Shown: positions 42,115 through 51,292, numbered from the stretch's first letter. The stretch is DNA of 64,000 nucleotides from RHKX01 sp041393495 (GCA_041393495.1 JAWKKA010000006.1:1-64000), one strand, 5' to 3'. Translations and numbers: made by a program. Notes: generated by a model from the letters alone, not told the origin.

Positions 42115-43669
42115 GGACGCGAGCGTACACGGAGCGGACCGCCTCGACGGCGTCGCGGGGCAGGCTCGAGGCCTCCGAGCGCGGCGCGTACAGGCGAACC
42201 GGCCGCTCGATGCCGCGCAACTCGCGCTCGCCGCGCGGTTCGAGGTCGTACTCGCCGTGGAGGCGCTCCCGCGTCTCCTCGGTGAGCAGCAGGTCATCGC
42301 CGGTCCGCCGGGTCTCGGACTCGACCCGGGCGGCGACGTTGACGGCGTCGCCGATCACGCTGAAGTTGAGCCGGCCGCCACCGCCGATCGAGCCGGCGAC
42401 GACCTTGCCGGTGTTGAGGCCGAGACCGACCCGGAAGACGCCGCCCTCCCCCTCCTCGTTGACGAGCCGGTCGATCTCCAGCGCCGCGCGGAGCGCCCGG
42501 TCGGCGTGGTCGGGCACCGCCTCGGGAGCCCCGAAGACCGCCATCAGGCCGTCCCCCTCGAACTTGTCGACGTGGCCGCTCTGGGCCGAGATCTGGGGGA
42601 CGACCACCTCGAACAGCGCGTTCAGGCAGGCGACGACGTCCTTGGCCTCCGCCGACTCGGCGAAGGCGGTGAAGTCGCGGACGTCACAGAACAGGACCGA
42701 GACCTCGACGACCTCGCCCCCCTCGGTGAATCCGTCGCTGAGGATGTGCTCGGCGACGTCGCGGTCGAGGTAGGTTCCGAACGCGCGGCGGATCCGCTCG
42801 CGCTCGCGGAGCCCCTCGACCATCTCGTTGAACGAGGCGGCGAGCTCCCCGATCTCATCGGCGGTCGTGATCGGGACCGCGACGTCGAAGTTCCCCTCGC
42901 CGACCTTCGTGGTCGCGCGCCGGAGATCGGCGAGCGGTCCGAGCACCGACCGCGAGAGCAGGATCGTCAGCTCGAGCGAGATCGTCGTCGCGACGCCGAT
43001 CGCGACGAGGACCGAGACGCCGAGGTTGTCGGCGCCGGCGATCGCGGCGACGACGACGCCGGTGATCACGTTGATCATCGGCAGCGCCGTGAGCAGCCGC
43101 CAGCGCAGCGACAGCGCCTCGACCCGGGTCCTGACCCGTGGCGGCGCCGAGCGGTTGATGTCGATCAGCACCGGCCGCATCCCGGCCTCGATCGTCAGGT
43201 GGTGGAGGATCGCGCCGTAGCCGACCGCGACCGCACCGGCGATGGCGAGCGGGAAGAGGTCGAGCCAGGAGAGGTCGAGGATCAGAACGGCCGCGACGCA
43301 GGACGGCAGGACGACGCCGACGACCGGGTAGAGCAGCTCCTCCCTGACGAGGTTGAGCGGCAGGCCGACGGCGGCCGACCAGGCCCGCTCGGTGCCGGCC
43401 TCGTCGCGGACGCCGCCGATCCACTCGGCGATCGGCTCGAGCCGTGGCCAGATCCGGAACAGGCCCCAGGCGAGCGCCACCGCGGTCAGCCCGAGCGCCA
43501 CCGCGAGCAGGTACAGGAGGTCGGTCAGCGAGGCCTCGTAGTAGGCGGCGAGCAGAGCGACCGTCCCCGCCGTCACCAGGAACCCGGCCTGCAGCTCGAG
43601 CGAGACGAACACCCTCGGATACCGCGAGCCGAGCTTCCCGTAGAGCCACTCGAAGGGCGCGTGGAGCAC
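42092..43669 (-). CDS. Membrane-bound adenylate cyclase (class III) with HAMP domain
   Basis: The 525-residue protein has several hydrophobic segments in residues 20-235, a HAMP linker (LGPLADLRRATTKVGEGNFD, about 245-300) and a class III cyclase domain (VSVLFCDVRDFTAFAESAEA; VDKFEGDGLMAVFGAPEAVP; GLGLNTGKVVAGSIGGGGRL) from about residue 325. Both metal Asp residues and the substrate Lys are kept, consistent with cAMP production. Its last 23 bases overlap the thiamine enzyme gene. Confidence 0.92.
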   Translation of the reverse strand: MLHAPFEWLYGKLGSRYPRVFVSLELQAGFLVTAGTVALLAAYYEASLTDLLYLLAVALGLTAVALAWGLFRIWPRLEPIAEWIGGVRDEAGTERAWSAAVGLPLNLVREELLYPVVGVVLPSCVAAVLILDLSWLDLFPLAIAGAVAVGYGAILHHLTIEAGMRPVLIDINRSAPPRVRTRVEALSLRWRLLTALPMINVITGVVVAAIAGADNLGVSVLVAIGVATTISLELTILLSRSVLGPLADLRRATTKVGEGNFDVAVPITTADEIGELAASFNEMVEGLRERERIRRAFGTYLDRDVAEHILSDGFTEGGEVVEVSVLFCDVRDFTAFAESAEAKDVVACLNALFEVVVPQISAQSGHVDKFEGDGLMAVFGAPEAVPDHADRALRAALEIDRLVNEEGEGGVFRVGLGLNTGKVVAGSIGGGGRLNFSVIGDAVNVAARVESETRRTGDDLLLTEETRERLHGEYDLEPRGERELRGIERPVRLYAPRSEASSLPRDAVEAVRSVYARVRGSRSED

Positions 43670-43789
43670 GGTCCGATTGTCCCTGAGCCGGGGCCGGGGC
43701 GGCTTGCGGCCCTCCGTCGGCGGCGGTGCGGCACCGCGACCAGCGCCACCCGACGCAGGCTCCGGGCGCGTTGCCGCGAATCAACAACC

Positions 43790-44461
43790 GTGATCTCCGA
43801 TCTCTGGGACCGGATCAGCTTCGCGGCCGAGGGCGTCTGGCTGCGGACCGCCGACGCCGCCGACGCGATCCGCCACAGCCGCCTCGGCCTCGCGATCGCC
43901 GGCGCGGTGGCGGTTGCAGTCGCCGTCGTCGCGGTCGTCCTGGTCGGCGGCGGGGAGTCCGGGTCCGAGGCGACCACCGCCGCTCCGGTGCAGCTCGAGC
44001 CCCCCTCGGTGATCAGCGACCCGCAGCTCGTCGAGGAGAAGGGGTTCTCGATCGCGGTCCCCGACGCCTGGCACCGGACCAAGCCGCCGGAGGGCGCCAG
44101 CTTCGCCGCCGCCTCCGACGACGGGCTCGGCAAGGCGACCCTCTGGGTCGATCGCGACCCGAAGCTCGACTTCGACGAGTTCGTCGATCAGTCCCTGGCC
44201 GGCCTCGAGGGACTCGGCGACAACGCCGAGGTGACCGATCGCGTCGATGGGCCGAGCCCGGAGACCTCGATCGCCGTGCTCGAGGCCGACGTCCCCGTCG
44301 ACGGCGGCGTCGCCGGCCCCTACCGGGTCACCCTGCGTGCCGCCGGTCCCTATCGCTACTACCTGGCGACGGCGATCGGCGCCGGCGCCCCGCCCCGCCT
44401 CGTCGCCGACGCCGAGCTGCTGAGCACGAGCTTCCGCCCCCAGGTCGAGGAGAACAAGTAA
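43790..44461 (+). CDS. Membrane-anchored protein of unknown function
   Basis: The 223-residue protein has one membrane helix at about 38-56 (LAIAGAVAVAVAVVAVVLVG), a short linker and an extracellular domain of about 150 residues with a strand-rich start (GFSIAVPDAWHRTKPPEGAS). That start resembles PsbP/MOG1-like lipoprotein domains seen in actinobacteria, but I would not assign a function. The GTG at 43790 is divergent from the cyclase gene (120-base gap). Confidence 0.65.
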   Translation: MISDLWDRISFAAEGVWLRTADAADAIRHSRLGLAIAGAVAVAVAVVAVVLVGGGESGSEATTAAPVQLEPPSVISDPQLVEEKGFSIAVPDAWHRTKPPEGASFAAASDDGLGKATLWVDRDPKLDFDEFVDQSLAGLEGLGDNAEVTDRVDGPSPETSIAVLEADVPVDGGVAGPYRVTLRAAGPYRYYLATAIGAGAPPRLVADAELLSTSFRPQVEENK

Positions 44462-44540
44462 GTCGCTGCCGGCGGCTCCGCCGCGGAGGATGGCGACGAA
44501 GATGGCGGCCTCGGCGGCCACCCGCGGCAGTCCCTCGCCC

Positions 44541-44594
44541 CGGCGCTGGGGTGCGCTGGGCCGGGATCCCGGCGAAAGCCGCCCCAGCGCGGGC
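44541..44594. repeat. Intergenic GC-rich repeat, diverged copy
   Basis: GGCGCTGGGG, GCCGGGATcCCGGCG and CCCCaGCGCGGGC occur in the same order and spacing as in the two copies at 46854-46984. It lies in the 209-base gap after the membrane protein, where I see no gene. Confidence 0.5.
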
Positions 44595-44670
44595 GGGCCG
44601 GCGTGGCACGGCGCCGCCTCGGCGCCCGGCGCGGCGACGGGCATCCCCGTCCGTGCCCCTCCGGAGCCGT

Positions 44671-46692
44671 CTACAGGTGCAGGTCCTCGTAGAGGCTCGG
44701 CATCGCCCGCTCGTCGCGGATCACGTGGGTGACGGCGTTGATCAGGGCGAGGTGCGTGAACGCCTGCGGGAAGTTGCCGAGGTGGCGGCCCGAGGCCGAC
44801 TCGAGCTCCTCGGCGTAGAGGCCGAGCGGGCTCGACAGCTTCAGAAGCCGCTCGCAGAGCTCGCGGCCGCGCTTGCGCTCGCCGATCTCGAGCAGCGCCG
44901 AGACGAGCCAGAACGAGCAGATCAGGAAGGTGCCCTCCTCGCCCTCGAGCCCGTCGTCGGTCTCGTCGGTCCGGTAGCGGAGCACGAGGCCGTTCTCGGT
45001 CAGCTCGTCGGCGATCGCGAGCACGGTCGCGTGGACGCGCTCGTCGCCCTGGGGCATGAAGCGGACCAGCGGGACGAGCAGGTTGGAGGCGTCGAGGGTC
45101 TCGCTGCCGTAGTGCTGGATGAAGACGCCACGCTCATCGACGCCGTTGGCGAGCACGTCCGCGTGGATCTCGTTCGCGATCAGCCGCCACTCGTCGGCGA
45201 GGCCCTCGTAGCCGCGCCGCGCCGCCATCCGGGCGGCGCGGTCGAGCGCCACCCAGCACATCACCTTGCTGCTGACGTAGTGGCGCGGCTCGCCCCGGCA
45301 TTCCCAGATCCCGTGATCGGGCCGGCGCCAGACCTCGGCGGCGCAGCGGGCCTGATCCTCGATCACCGGCCAGAGCCGCGGCGAGACGTGCCCGTACTCC
45401 TTCTGATGCAGGTAGATCGAGTCGAGGACGGCCCCGTAGACGTCGTTTTGGCGCTGCGCGTAGGCCTCGTTGCCGATCCGGACCGGCCGCGCCCCCTCGT
45501 ACCCGCTCAGGTGGTCGAGCCGACGCTCGGGCAGCTCCGACTCGCCACCGATTCCGTACATGATCTGCAGCCCGCCGTCGTCGCGGTCGACGTCGCCGAC
45601 GAACTGGATGAAGTCGTCGGCCTCCCAGCTGAGGCCGAGCGCGTGCAGGCCCTGCAGCGTGAAGGTCGCGTCGCGCATCCACGTGTAGCGGTAGTCCCAG
45701 TTGCGGACGCCGCCCGGGGTCTCCGGCAGCGAGGTGGTCAGCGCCGCGACCATCGCCCCGGTCGGCAGGTAGGTGAGGCCCTTGAGCGCCAGCGCCGACC
45801 GCTGCAGGTGCTCGCTCCAGCGATGGTCGGGGAAGTCGCCGGACGCAAGCCACGTCCTCCAGAAGCGCGAGGTCGTGTCGAGCGCGGCCTCGGCGGCTTC
45901 GAAGCTGTCGGGGCCGTCGAGCCGCGACGACCACGAGAGCGCGAAGAAGCAGCCCTCGCCGGCATCGAGGCGGCGCCGGGCACGGGCGCTGCCGCCCTCG
46001 ATGCCGATGTTGACGTCGGAGTGGAGCCGCAGCGTGACCTCGCCGTCGCTGGCGTCGGCGATCCCGTGCTCGGGGCCGGGGCGGCTCCAGGTCGCGGGCC
46101 GCTCGCCGTAGCCGAACACCGGCTCACAGATCTGCTCGAGGTGGATCGTCCCGTGGACGCAGCGGGCGGTGCGGACGAGGACGTGGTGGGAGTCGAAGTC
46201 GGAGGGCGGCCGGGTGTGCGCCGTCGCTTTCGTGGACTCGCGGGAGCGCCAGCGACCGACGATCAGGGCGTCGCGGACGATCATCCAGCCGGTCGGCGTC
46301 ATCCACGTGGTCTCGACGATGTTCGTGCCGGGCTCGTAGCGGCGGCCGACCGGGCGGCCGGTGTTCGAGGGCCCGAAGCGCCAGCCGCCGGCGGCGCGGT
46401 CGAGGACGGCCGCGAACACGCTCGGCGAGTCGAAGCGGGGCGGGCAGAGCCACTCGATCGTCCCGTCGGGGGCGATCAGGGCGCCGGTGTGGCAGTCGGA
46501 GAGGAACGCGTAGTCGGCGATCGCCGGAAACAGCGAGGACGGCATCCGGCGCTCGAGAAACGGCGTCGGCTCGCGCAGCTTGTCGGGGTCCATGCCGCCG
46601 GCCCGACGCGGGCCCGGCTCGACCGGGGGTTCCAGCCGCTGCGCGGTCTCGATGCTGCCGCGCGGACGACGAGTCGGATCAGAGGCCTCCAT
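44671..46692 (-). CDS. Glycoside hydrolase family 15 (glucoamylase/trehalase-like)
   Basis: The 673-residue protein starts with the beta-sandwich domain (SLFPAIADYAFLSDCHTGAL, IEWLCPPRFDSPSVFAAVLD) and continues with an (alpha/alpha)6 barrel: RNWDYRYTWMRDATFTLQGL, EDQARCAAEVWRRPDHGIWE (general acid Glu) and HYVSSKVMCWVALDRAARMA. Actinobacterial GH15 members include trehalases and glucoamylases; the exact glucan cannot be told. No secretion signal is seen. The ATG at 46692 is one of three candidates (46593 and 46545 also in frame); none has a strong ribosome site. Confidence 0.88.
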   Translation of the reverse strand: MEASDPTRRPRGSIETAQRLEPPVEPGPRRAGGMDPDKLREPTPFLERRMPSSLFPAIADYAFLSDCHTGALIAPDGTIEWLCPPRFDSPSVFAAVLDRAAGGWRFGPSNTGRPVGRRYEPGTNIVETTWMTPTGWMIVRDALIVGRWRSRESTKATAHTRPPSDFDSHHVLVRTARCVHGTIHLEQICEPVFGYGERPATWSRPGPEHGIADASDGEVTLRLHSDVNIGIEGGSARARRRLDAGEGCFFALSWSSRLDGPDSFEAAEAALDTTSRFWRTWLASGDFPDHRWSEHLQRSALALKGLTYLPTGAMVAALTTSLPETPGGVRNWDYRYTWMRDATFTLQGLHALGLSWEADDFIQFVGDVDRDDGGLQIMYGIGGESELPERRLDHLSGYEGARPVRIGNEAYAQRQNDVYGAVLDSIYLHQKEYGHVSPRLWPVIEDQARCAAEVWRRPDHGIWECRGEPRHYVSSKVMCWVALDRAARMAARRGYEGLADEWRLIANEIHADVLANGVDERGVFIQHYGSETLDASNLLVPLVRFMPQGDERVHATVLAIADELTENGLVLRYRTDETDDGLEGEEGTFLICSFWLVSALLEIGERKRGRELCERLLKLSSPLGLYAEELESASGRHLGNFPQAFTHLALINAVTHVIRDERAMPSLYEDLHL

Positions 46693-46853
46693 CGCGACGA
46701 AGGTAGCGCGAAGCGCCGACGGGGCGGTGCGCACAACCGCGGGTGGCCGCCTTCCTGCGAAGCCGGTCGATCTGCGTGTCAGCGCCGGCGACGACCGCGG
46801 AGCCTCTCGCCGGCATCGCCCGCGGGCGCCCGCGGGCGCCGCCCACCCCTGCC

Positions 46854-46912
46854 GCCGGCGGCGCTGGGGCGTCTCAGACCGGGATACCGGCGGTGCGCGC
46901 CCCGGCGCGGGC
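46854..46912. repeat. 59-bp tandem-type repeat, copy 1
   Basis: It starts GCCGGCGGCGCTGGGG and is identical to 46926-46984 except for one base (CAGACC versus CAGGCC). The two copies are separated by 13 bases. Diverged relatives lie at 44541 and 35203. Confidence 0.8.
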
Positions 46913-46925
46913 ACCGCCGCCGCTT

Positions 46926-46984
46926 GCCGGCGGCGCTGGGGCGTCTCAGGCCGGGATACCGGCGGTGCGCGCCCCGGCGCGGGC
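46926..46984. repeat. 59-bp tandem-type repeat, copy 2
   Basis: This is the partner of 46854-46912 (58/59 identical), ending 11 bases before the stop of the flavoprotein gene. It contains short palindromic blocks such as CCGGGATACCGG and CGCGCCCCGGCGCG. Confidence 0.8.
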
Positions 46985-46995
46985 GGCTCCGTGGG

Positions 46996-48972
46996 TCAGG
47001 GAGCGATCCCGTCGACCCCGCGCGAGACCACGTCGCTCCGCTTGCCGGCGAGGTCGCGGACCGCGCGATACGCCATGTCGATCGCCGAGTCGACGTAGGC
47101 GCGGGGCGCCGAGTCGGAGTTCGCCACCGCGACCCTCCCCCACCGCCGGCGGGCGACGTGGCTCGGCAGCTCGCCGTCGGGCCAGAACGTGTCCCACGGC
47201 AACCCGTACTCGTAGGCGTAGGCGTGGGCCCAGCGGTTGACCGTGATCCCCTCGATGTCGCGGGCCGGGTCGAAGCCACCGGGGCCGAGCGCGCGGGCGA
47301 GCTGGTCGCGGATCGCCCGCTCCATGTCCTTGAACGACGTCTGCAGGAGCTCCGCCCGCCCCGCCTTGCCCTGTTCGCGGGGCGGCAGCCCGGGCTTGCA
47401 GACAGCCTTGCTCAGGTGCAGGACCATCGGGTCGGCGGGGTCGTCGGGGAACTGGTACGAGCCCATGCTGACCGGGAAGTCGAGCCCCGCCGAGCCCCAG
47501 TACATCGACGGGAACCGCACTCCGGAGATCTTCAGGTTGTCGAACGCCTTCCAGTTGCGGACCTGCACGTTCGTGTACATCAGCGCGAGCTTGCCGGCGT
47601 ACTGCAGCGCCTCGCGTTGCTTGCGCGAGATCTCGTCGGTCAGGTAGGGGATCATCTGGTTGTTGCAGGCGAGCACGACGTGCTTCGCATGCACGGCGCG
47701 GAGCTTGCCGCGCCGCATGTAGTCGACCTCGACCCGCTTCGCGCTCCGCGGGTCGCCATCGTGGCGGACCCGGACCACCGGGGCGCTGAGCCTGATCCGG
47801 ACCCGGTTGCTGCTGCTGTCGAGCTTGCCGTAGCGAAGCCGGGTCGTCGGGATCGTCGCCATCCCGCTGCCCGGCATCGCCTCGGGGATCAGCTTGCGAA
47901 CCAGCGAGCGGGCCACCCCCGCGTTTCCCTCGGGGAAGTGGTAGATGTAGTCGTCCTCGGAGTAGTAGAGCTTGTGTCCGGTCGGGGCGATCCGCCGGTC
48001 CGGCTTCTCCCAGTCGATGTTGAGGCCGTCGAAGCCGGCGAACTCGATCGACGCATCGAGGGCGCCGACCGCGTCGGCCCCGTAGCCCCAGTTCCCGTTC
48101 GGGCTGGTCTGCAGGAACTTGACCGCATCGGGATGGGCGCCGACGTCCTCCTCGAGGTACTGCTTGTAGGTGATCGCCGCGAGCCGGTCCTTGATCTGCT
48201 TGTCGGTCATCCCCGGCATCCAGTCCTCGGGCGCGTTGATGATCTTGTAGAGGTCGATCTTCGCCTGCTCCGCCATCGGCGCATCGACGAGGATCTCGTC
48301 GTAGCCGGTGCCGGGCTGGTAGGCGACGAAGTGGTCGCGCCCCCACGTCTCCTCGTCGAAGAACAGCCCCCGGCCGAGCCCGTGGCGGGCGTTGAACTCG
48401 GAGTCGAAGAAGCGGTTGAAGCGCTTGACCTCGATGCCGAGGTCCTCGAGCATCTGCCGCGCCGGCCGGGCGAAGGTGGACGGAGACTCCAGCGACTGCG
48501 AGCCGCCGTAACCGATCAGCTTGCGGCCGTGGGAGCGGAACTCGTTGCGGCGGGCGTGGCCGCCGAGGTCGTCCATGGCGTCGAGGATCAGGATGCGCGC
48601 GTTGCGGCCGAACTCGCGCTGGTAGAAGCGCGCCGCCGACAGGCCGCTCAACCCGCCGCCGACGACGACCAGGTCGTAATGCTCGCCGGTGTCATCGGGA
48701 CGACCGGCGCCCTTCCAGAAGGTCCCGTCGCGGAGGCTGTGGGGCACGAGCTTCGATCGGTCCGTGTTGCCCCGCATCCCCTGCAGCGCCGGCGGGTAGG
48801 CGGCCTTGCCCTTGCCCCGAGCGCCGGCTCCTCCGGCCGTCCCGGCGGACGCGCTGCCCGTCCCGACCGCGCCGAGCGCGAGCGCGCCGGCGCCGACGGC
48901 GACGCCGTCGAGGAAGTCGCGGCGGCTGATCGGCCGCCCCATTCCGAGCTCGTCATCGGACCACTTCGACAC
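46996..48972 (-). CDS. Tat-exported flavin amine oxidase, spermidine-dehydrogenase-like
   Basis: The 658-residue protein begins with a twin-arginine signal (GMGRPISRRDFLDGVAVGAG, then an Ala/Gly-rich helix), so it should fold with FAD before export. The FAD fold begins at LVVVGGGLSGLSAARFY (about residue 103) with ILDAMDDLGGHARRNEF. Overall layout, length and Tat signal resemble Pseudomonas spermidine dehydrogenase. The GTG at 48972 is chosen because GGAGGAGG lies 6-13 bases upstream; starting at 48987 would put that site in the gene. A role in extracytoplasmic polyamine oxidation is inferred. Confidence 0.8.
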   Translation of the reverse strand: MSKWSDDELGMGRPISRRDFLDGVAVGAGALALGAVGTGSASAGTAGGAGARGKGKAAYPPALQGMRGNTDRSKLVPHSLRDGTFWKGAGRPDDTGEHYDLVVVGGGLSGLSAARFYQREFGRNARILILDAMDDLGGHARRNEFRSHGRKLIGYGGSQSLESPSTFARPARQMLEDLGIEVKRFNRFFDSEFNARHGLGRGLFFDEETWGRDHFVAYQPGTGYDEILVDAPMAEQAKIDLYKIINAPEDWMPGMTDKQIKDRLAAITYKQYLEEDVGAHPDAVKFLQTSPNGNWGYGADAVGALDASIEFAGFDGLNIDWEKPDRRIAPTGHKLYYSEDDYIYHFPEGNAGVARSLVRKLIPEAMPGSGMATIPTTRLRYGKLDSSSNRVRIRLSAPVVRVRHDGDPRSAKRVEVDYMRRGKLRAVHAKHVVLACNNQMIPYLTDEISRKQREALQYAGKLALMYTNVQVRNWKAFDNLKISGVRFPSMYWGSAGLDFPVSMGSYQFPDDPADPMVLHLSKAVCKPGLPPREQGKAGRAELLQTSFKDMERAIRDQLARALGPGGFDPARDIEGITVNRWAHAYAYEYGLPWDTFWPDGELPSHVARRRWGRVAVANSDSAPRAYVDSAIDMAYRAVRDLAGKRSDVVSRGVDGIAP

Positions 48973-49036
48973 TGGAGCCTCCTCCACGATCAGCGGGGAG
49001 CAAGATCGCCCGACGCCTGAACCGGCGCGACCCTAC

Positions 49037-49064
49037 CACGGTCTCGGCGGTCGTCGCGCCGCTG
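49037..49064. repeat. 28-bp direct repeat, copy 1
   Basis: CACGGTCTCGGCGGTCGTCG begins the repeat; an identical copy is at 49093-49120, a 56-base period. It lies upstream of the flavoprotein gene. The 48973-49224 gap holds no gene. Confidence 0.75.
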
Positions 49065-49092
49065 CCGCGGTGGCGGCGGGAGACGCCGCGGT

Positions 49093-49120
49093 CACGGTCT
49101 CGGCGGTCGTCGCGCCGCTG
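49093..49120. repeat. 28-bp direct repeat, copy 2
   Basis: Identical to 49037-49064, in the gap between the flavoprotein and tRNA-Leu. Confidence 0.75.
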
Positions 49121-49224
49121 GCACGGCATCGGCCTCATCGCGGGCGACCCGCTCCCGATCCCTGCGGGCCGTTCGCCGATCGGGCGCAGTCGGCGTGCTC
49201 GAAGGGGTTCGACAAACGGCCCAG

Positions 49225-49308
49225 TGCCGGGGGAGGGATTCGAACCCTCAAGCCCTCTCGGGCAGCCGGGTTTAAGCCGGCCGCGTATTCCGGTTCCGCC
49301 ACCCCGGC
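49225..49308 (-). tRNA. tRNA-Leu (anticodon TAA)
   Basis: The 84-nt class II tRNA has acceptor GCCGGGG/CCCCGGC with discriminator A, anticodon stem-loop CCGGCTTAAACCCGG, a long variable arm (TGCCCGAGAGGGC) and T arm GAGGG-TTCGAAT-CCCTC. The long variable arm and A73 fit leucine. Confidence 0.93.
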
Positions 49309-49497
49309 GGCGTCGTCAAAGGCTAGTCGAGCCCCTCCCCTCCCACCTGGGTGATCCTGCCCGCGCAATGCGTGGGTGAGATGACCCAGGTCGGGCTGGG
49401 GTTCGGGGCGGGATGGGATTCGTTACCCCGATCGGGGAACATTTAGGTTTGCGCAACTATCGCGCTCTACGGTGTTGTTCAAGGAGGACGTCTCGCC

Positions 49498-50994
49498 TTG
49501 GAAGCTTCCGCACTGACAAGACGCGCACCGGCGCGCGGGTTTCTGGCCCGGCGCTCGCCGCTGCTGCGGCTCGAGTCGGACGAGCGGCTCGTCGAGTTGA
49601 TCAGGGCCGGCCACGACGGCGCCTTCGAGGCCCTCTTCAACCGCTACAACGGACGGCTGCTCGGCTTCTGCCAGTCGATGCTGAAGAGCCGCCAGGACGC
49701 CGAGGACGTGCTCCAGGAGGTGTTCGCCAACGCCCATTCGGCGATGCTCAAGGACGACCGCGCGATCAACGTGCGGCCGTGGCTGTACCGGATCGCCCGA
49801 AACCGCTGCCTGAACCATCTCCGCCGGCCGGTCCCCGAGGGCCAGGACTCGATGGACGTGCTCCCCCACGCCAACGGCACGACCACCGCCGAGCACGTGC
49901 AGATGCGCGAGGACCTGCGCCAGCTCATGGCCGACGTCGGGACGCTGCCGGAGACGCAGCGCACGGCCCTGCTCCTGCGCGAGGTCGAGCAGCTCTCCTA
50001 CGAGGAGATTGCCCAGGCGATGCAGACGACCGTCCCCTCGATCAAGTCGCTCCTGGTCCGCGCCCGGATCGGCCTCGCCGAGTCCGGACAGGCGCGCCTG
50101 CTCACCTGCGAGGAGGTCCAGATCGACCTCGCCGAAGCCGCCGAGGGGATCGGCAAGCTCGGCGGCCCGGCCCGTAAGCACGTCCGCGACTGCGAGGGCT
50201 GCAAGGCCTTCCGCGGGCAGCTCCGCTCCGACCGCAAGGCGCTGGCCGCGGCGTTCCCAGTCGGCCTCCTCGCGGTCCTCAAGCACGGCGCGCTCGCGAA
50301 GCTCTTCGGCGGCGGCTCGGTCGGCGCCGCCGGCTCGGGCGCCGCGAGCGCCGGCGCGGTCGGCGGCGCGTCCGCCACCGGCGGGATCGGCCTGCTCGGC
50401 GGCGCGATCGGCGCCAAGGCCGCGGCCGGCTTCGCGACCGCTGCGATCCTCACCGCCGGCGCGGTCGAGGTCCGAAACCTCGGCGCCGGCAACCCCGACT
50501 CCAAGGCCGCTCCCGCCGCGCCGGCCGCGGTGGCCCCGGAGCTGCCGAAGCCGATCGACGCCCCGGCCCGGTTCGCCGCGCGCGTCGAGTCCCCGCCGGC
50601 GCCGGCCCGCTCCGTCCCGGCCCGCCCCGCGCCGGCTGACGACCAGCGACCCCGCGAGGCGGCTGATGCTGCCAGGCCGACGCCGCCGACGCCGCCGGCC
50701 GCCGATCCGGCTACCACGCCGAAGCCCGAGGCGGCCGACCCCGTTGCCACGACCGGGCCCGAGGGCCCGGGCGTTGCCGTCGGCACGACCGCGCCGCCGA
50801 CGACCGGCAGCGGCGGGCAGGACACGGGCAGCGCGCCCGCCGAGCCGCCCGTCACCGCGCCGACGACGCCGACCGTGCCGACGACGACCGATCCGACCCC
50901 CCCGCCCCCGGTCGCGCCCACCCCGCCGCCGGTCGCCCCCGCCCCGGACCCGGCTCCGGCCACCCCGGCTCCAACCGCCCCGGCCGGTTCCTGA
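49498..50994 (+). CDS. ECF-type sigma factor fused to a zinc-finger, membrane helix and Pro-rich tail
   Basis: The 498-residue protein opens with sigma region 2 (AFEALFNRYNGRLLGFCQSM, SRQDAEDVLQEVFANAHS, RPWLYRIARNRCLNHLRR) and region 4 (LPETQRTALLLREVEQLSYE, EIAQAMQTTVPSIKSLLVRA). Directly after (about 203-250) come LLTCEEV and RKHVRDCEGCKAF, an HxxxCxxC pattern like anti-sigma zinc fingers. A Gly/Ala-rich hydrophobic stretch (265-325) can cross the membrane, and the last 160 residues are Pro/Ala/Thr-rich, probably outside the cell. This suggests a membrane-held sigma factor with its own anti-sigma-like module. A TTG start is used, with AAGGAGG 11-17 bases upstream. Confidence 0.85.
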   Translation: MEASALTRRAPARGFLARRSPLLRLESDERLVELIRAGHDGAFEALFNRYNGRLLGFCQSMLKSRQDAEDVLQEVFANAHSAMLKDDRAINVRPWLYRIARNRCLNHLRRPVPEGQDSMDVLPHANGTTTAEHVQMREDLRQLMADVGTLPETQRTALLLREVEQLSYEEIAQAMQTTVPSIKSLLVRARIGLAESGQARLLTCEEVQIDLAEAAEGIGKLGGPARKHVRDCEGCKAFRGQLRSDRKALAAAFPVGLLAVLKHGALAKLFGGGSVGAAGSGAASAGAVGGASATGGIGLLGGAIGAKAAAGFATAAILTAGAVEVRNLGAGNPDSKAAPAAPAAVAPELPKPIDAPARFAARVESPPAPARSVPARPAPADDQRPREAADAARPTPPTPPAADPATTPKPEAADPVATTGPEGPGVAVGTTAPPTTGSGGQDTGSAPAEPPVTAPTTPTVPTTTDPTPPPPVAPTPPPVAPAPDPAPATPAPTAPAGS

Positions 50995-51247
50995 CCCGGA
51001 CGCCCGTCCAGCTCCCAGGGCCGGACTAAGGGCCAGCCCCCAGATGCCGATGGGGGGCCTCGTGACGGCCCGACCGGATCCCCGCCTGCGCCCGGGCCCC
51101 TCGGGACCCGATGGGGCAGGCGACCCTCTGCCCGGGGCGATCTCGGTCGATCACCGTCCGGATCGGTTCTGCCGGCGCACGATTGGCACGATCGCTCGCC
51201 CCTGGACTCGGCGAGGCGCCTCGGTGGACTGGGACTGACCCTTGCAC

Positions 51248-51273
51248 GGCGCCGCCCCCAAGGGGGCGGCGCC
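51248..51273. terminator. GC-rich hairpin between converging genes
   Basis: GGCGCCGCCCCC and GGGGGCGGCGCC (12-bp perfect arms around AA) lie 19 bases past the stop of the metallo-hydrolase gene (minus strand) and after the sigma gene (plus strand). No T-tract follows, so it is a likely but not typical terminator. I see no gene in 50995-51292. Confidence 0.55.
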
Positions 51274-51292
51274 GGCGATGGGTCAGCGGCGC

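Larger units (their letters stand above)
46693..46995. other. Gap between GH15 and flavoprotein genes, filled by repeats
   Basis: No gene is seen. More than a third of it is the two-copy 59-bp repeat (46854-46984); the rest is GC-rich, including GCGGGCGCCCGC repeats at 46821-46840. Confidence 0.6.

Noticed and set aside
46801..46984. CRISPR array
   Set aside because: There are only two repeat units, the spacer is 13 bases and no cas genes are near.
43726..49020. A plus-strand open frame of 1764 codons
   Set aside because: It runs antisense through a GH15 gene and a flavoprotein gene with strong family motifs; its protein is Arg/Pro/Ala-rich with no domain. Long antisense frames are normal at this GC content.
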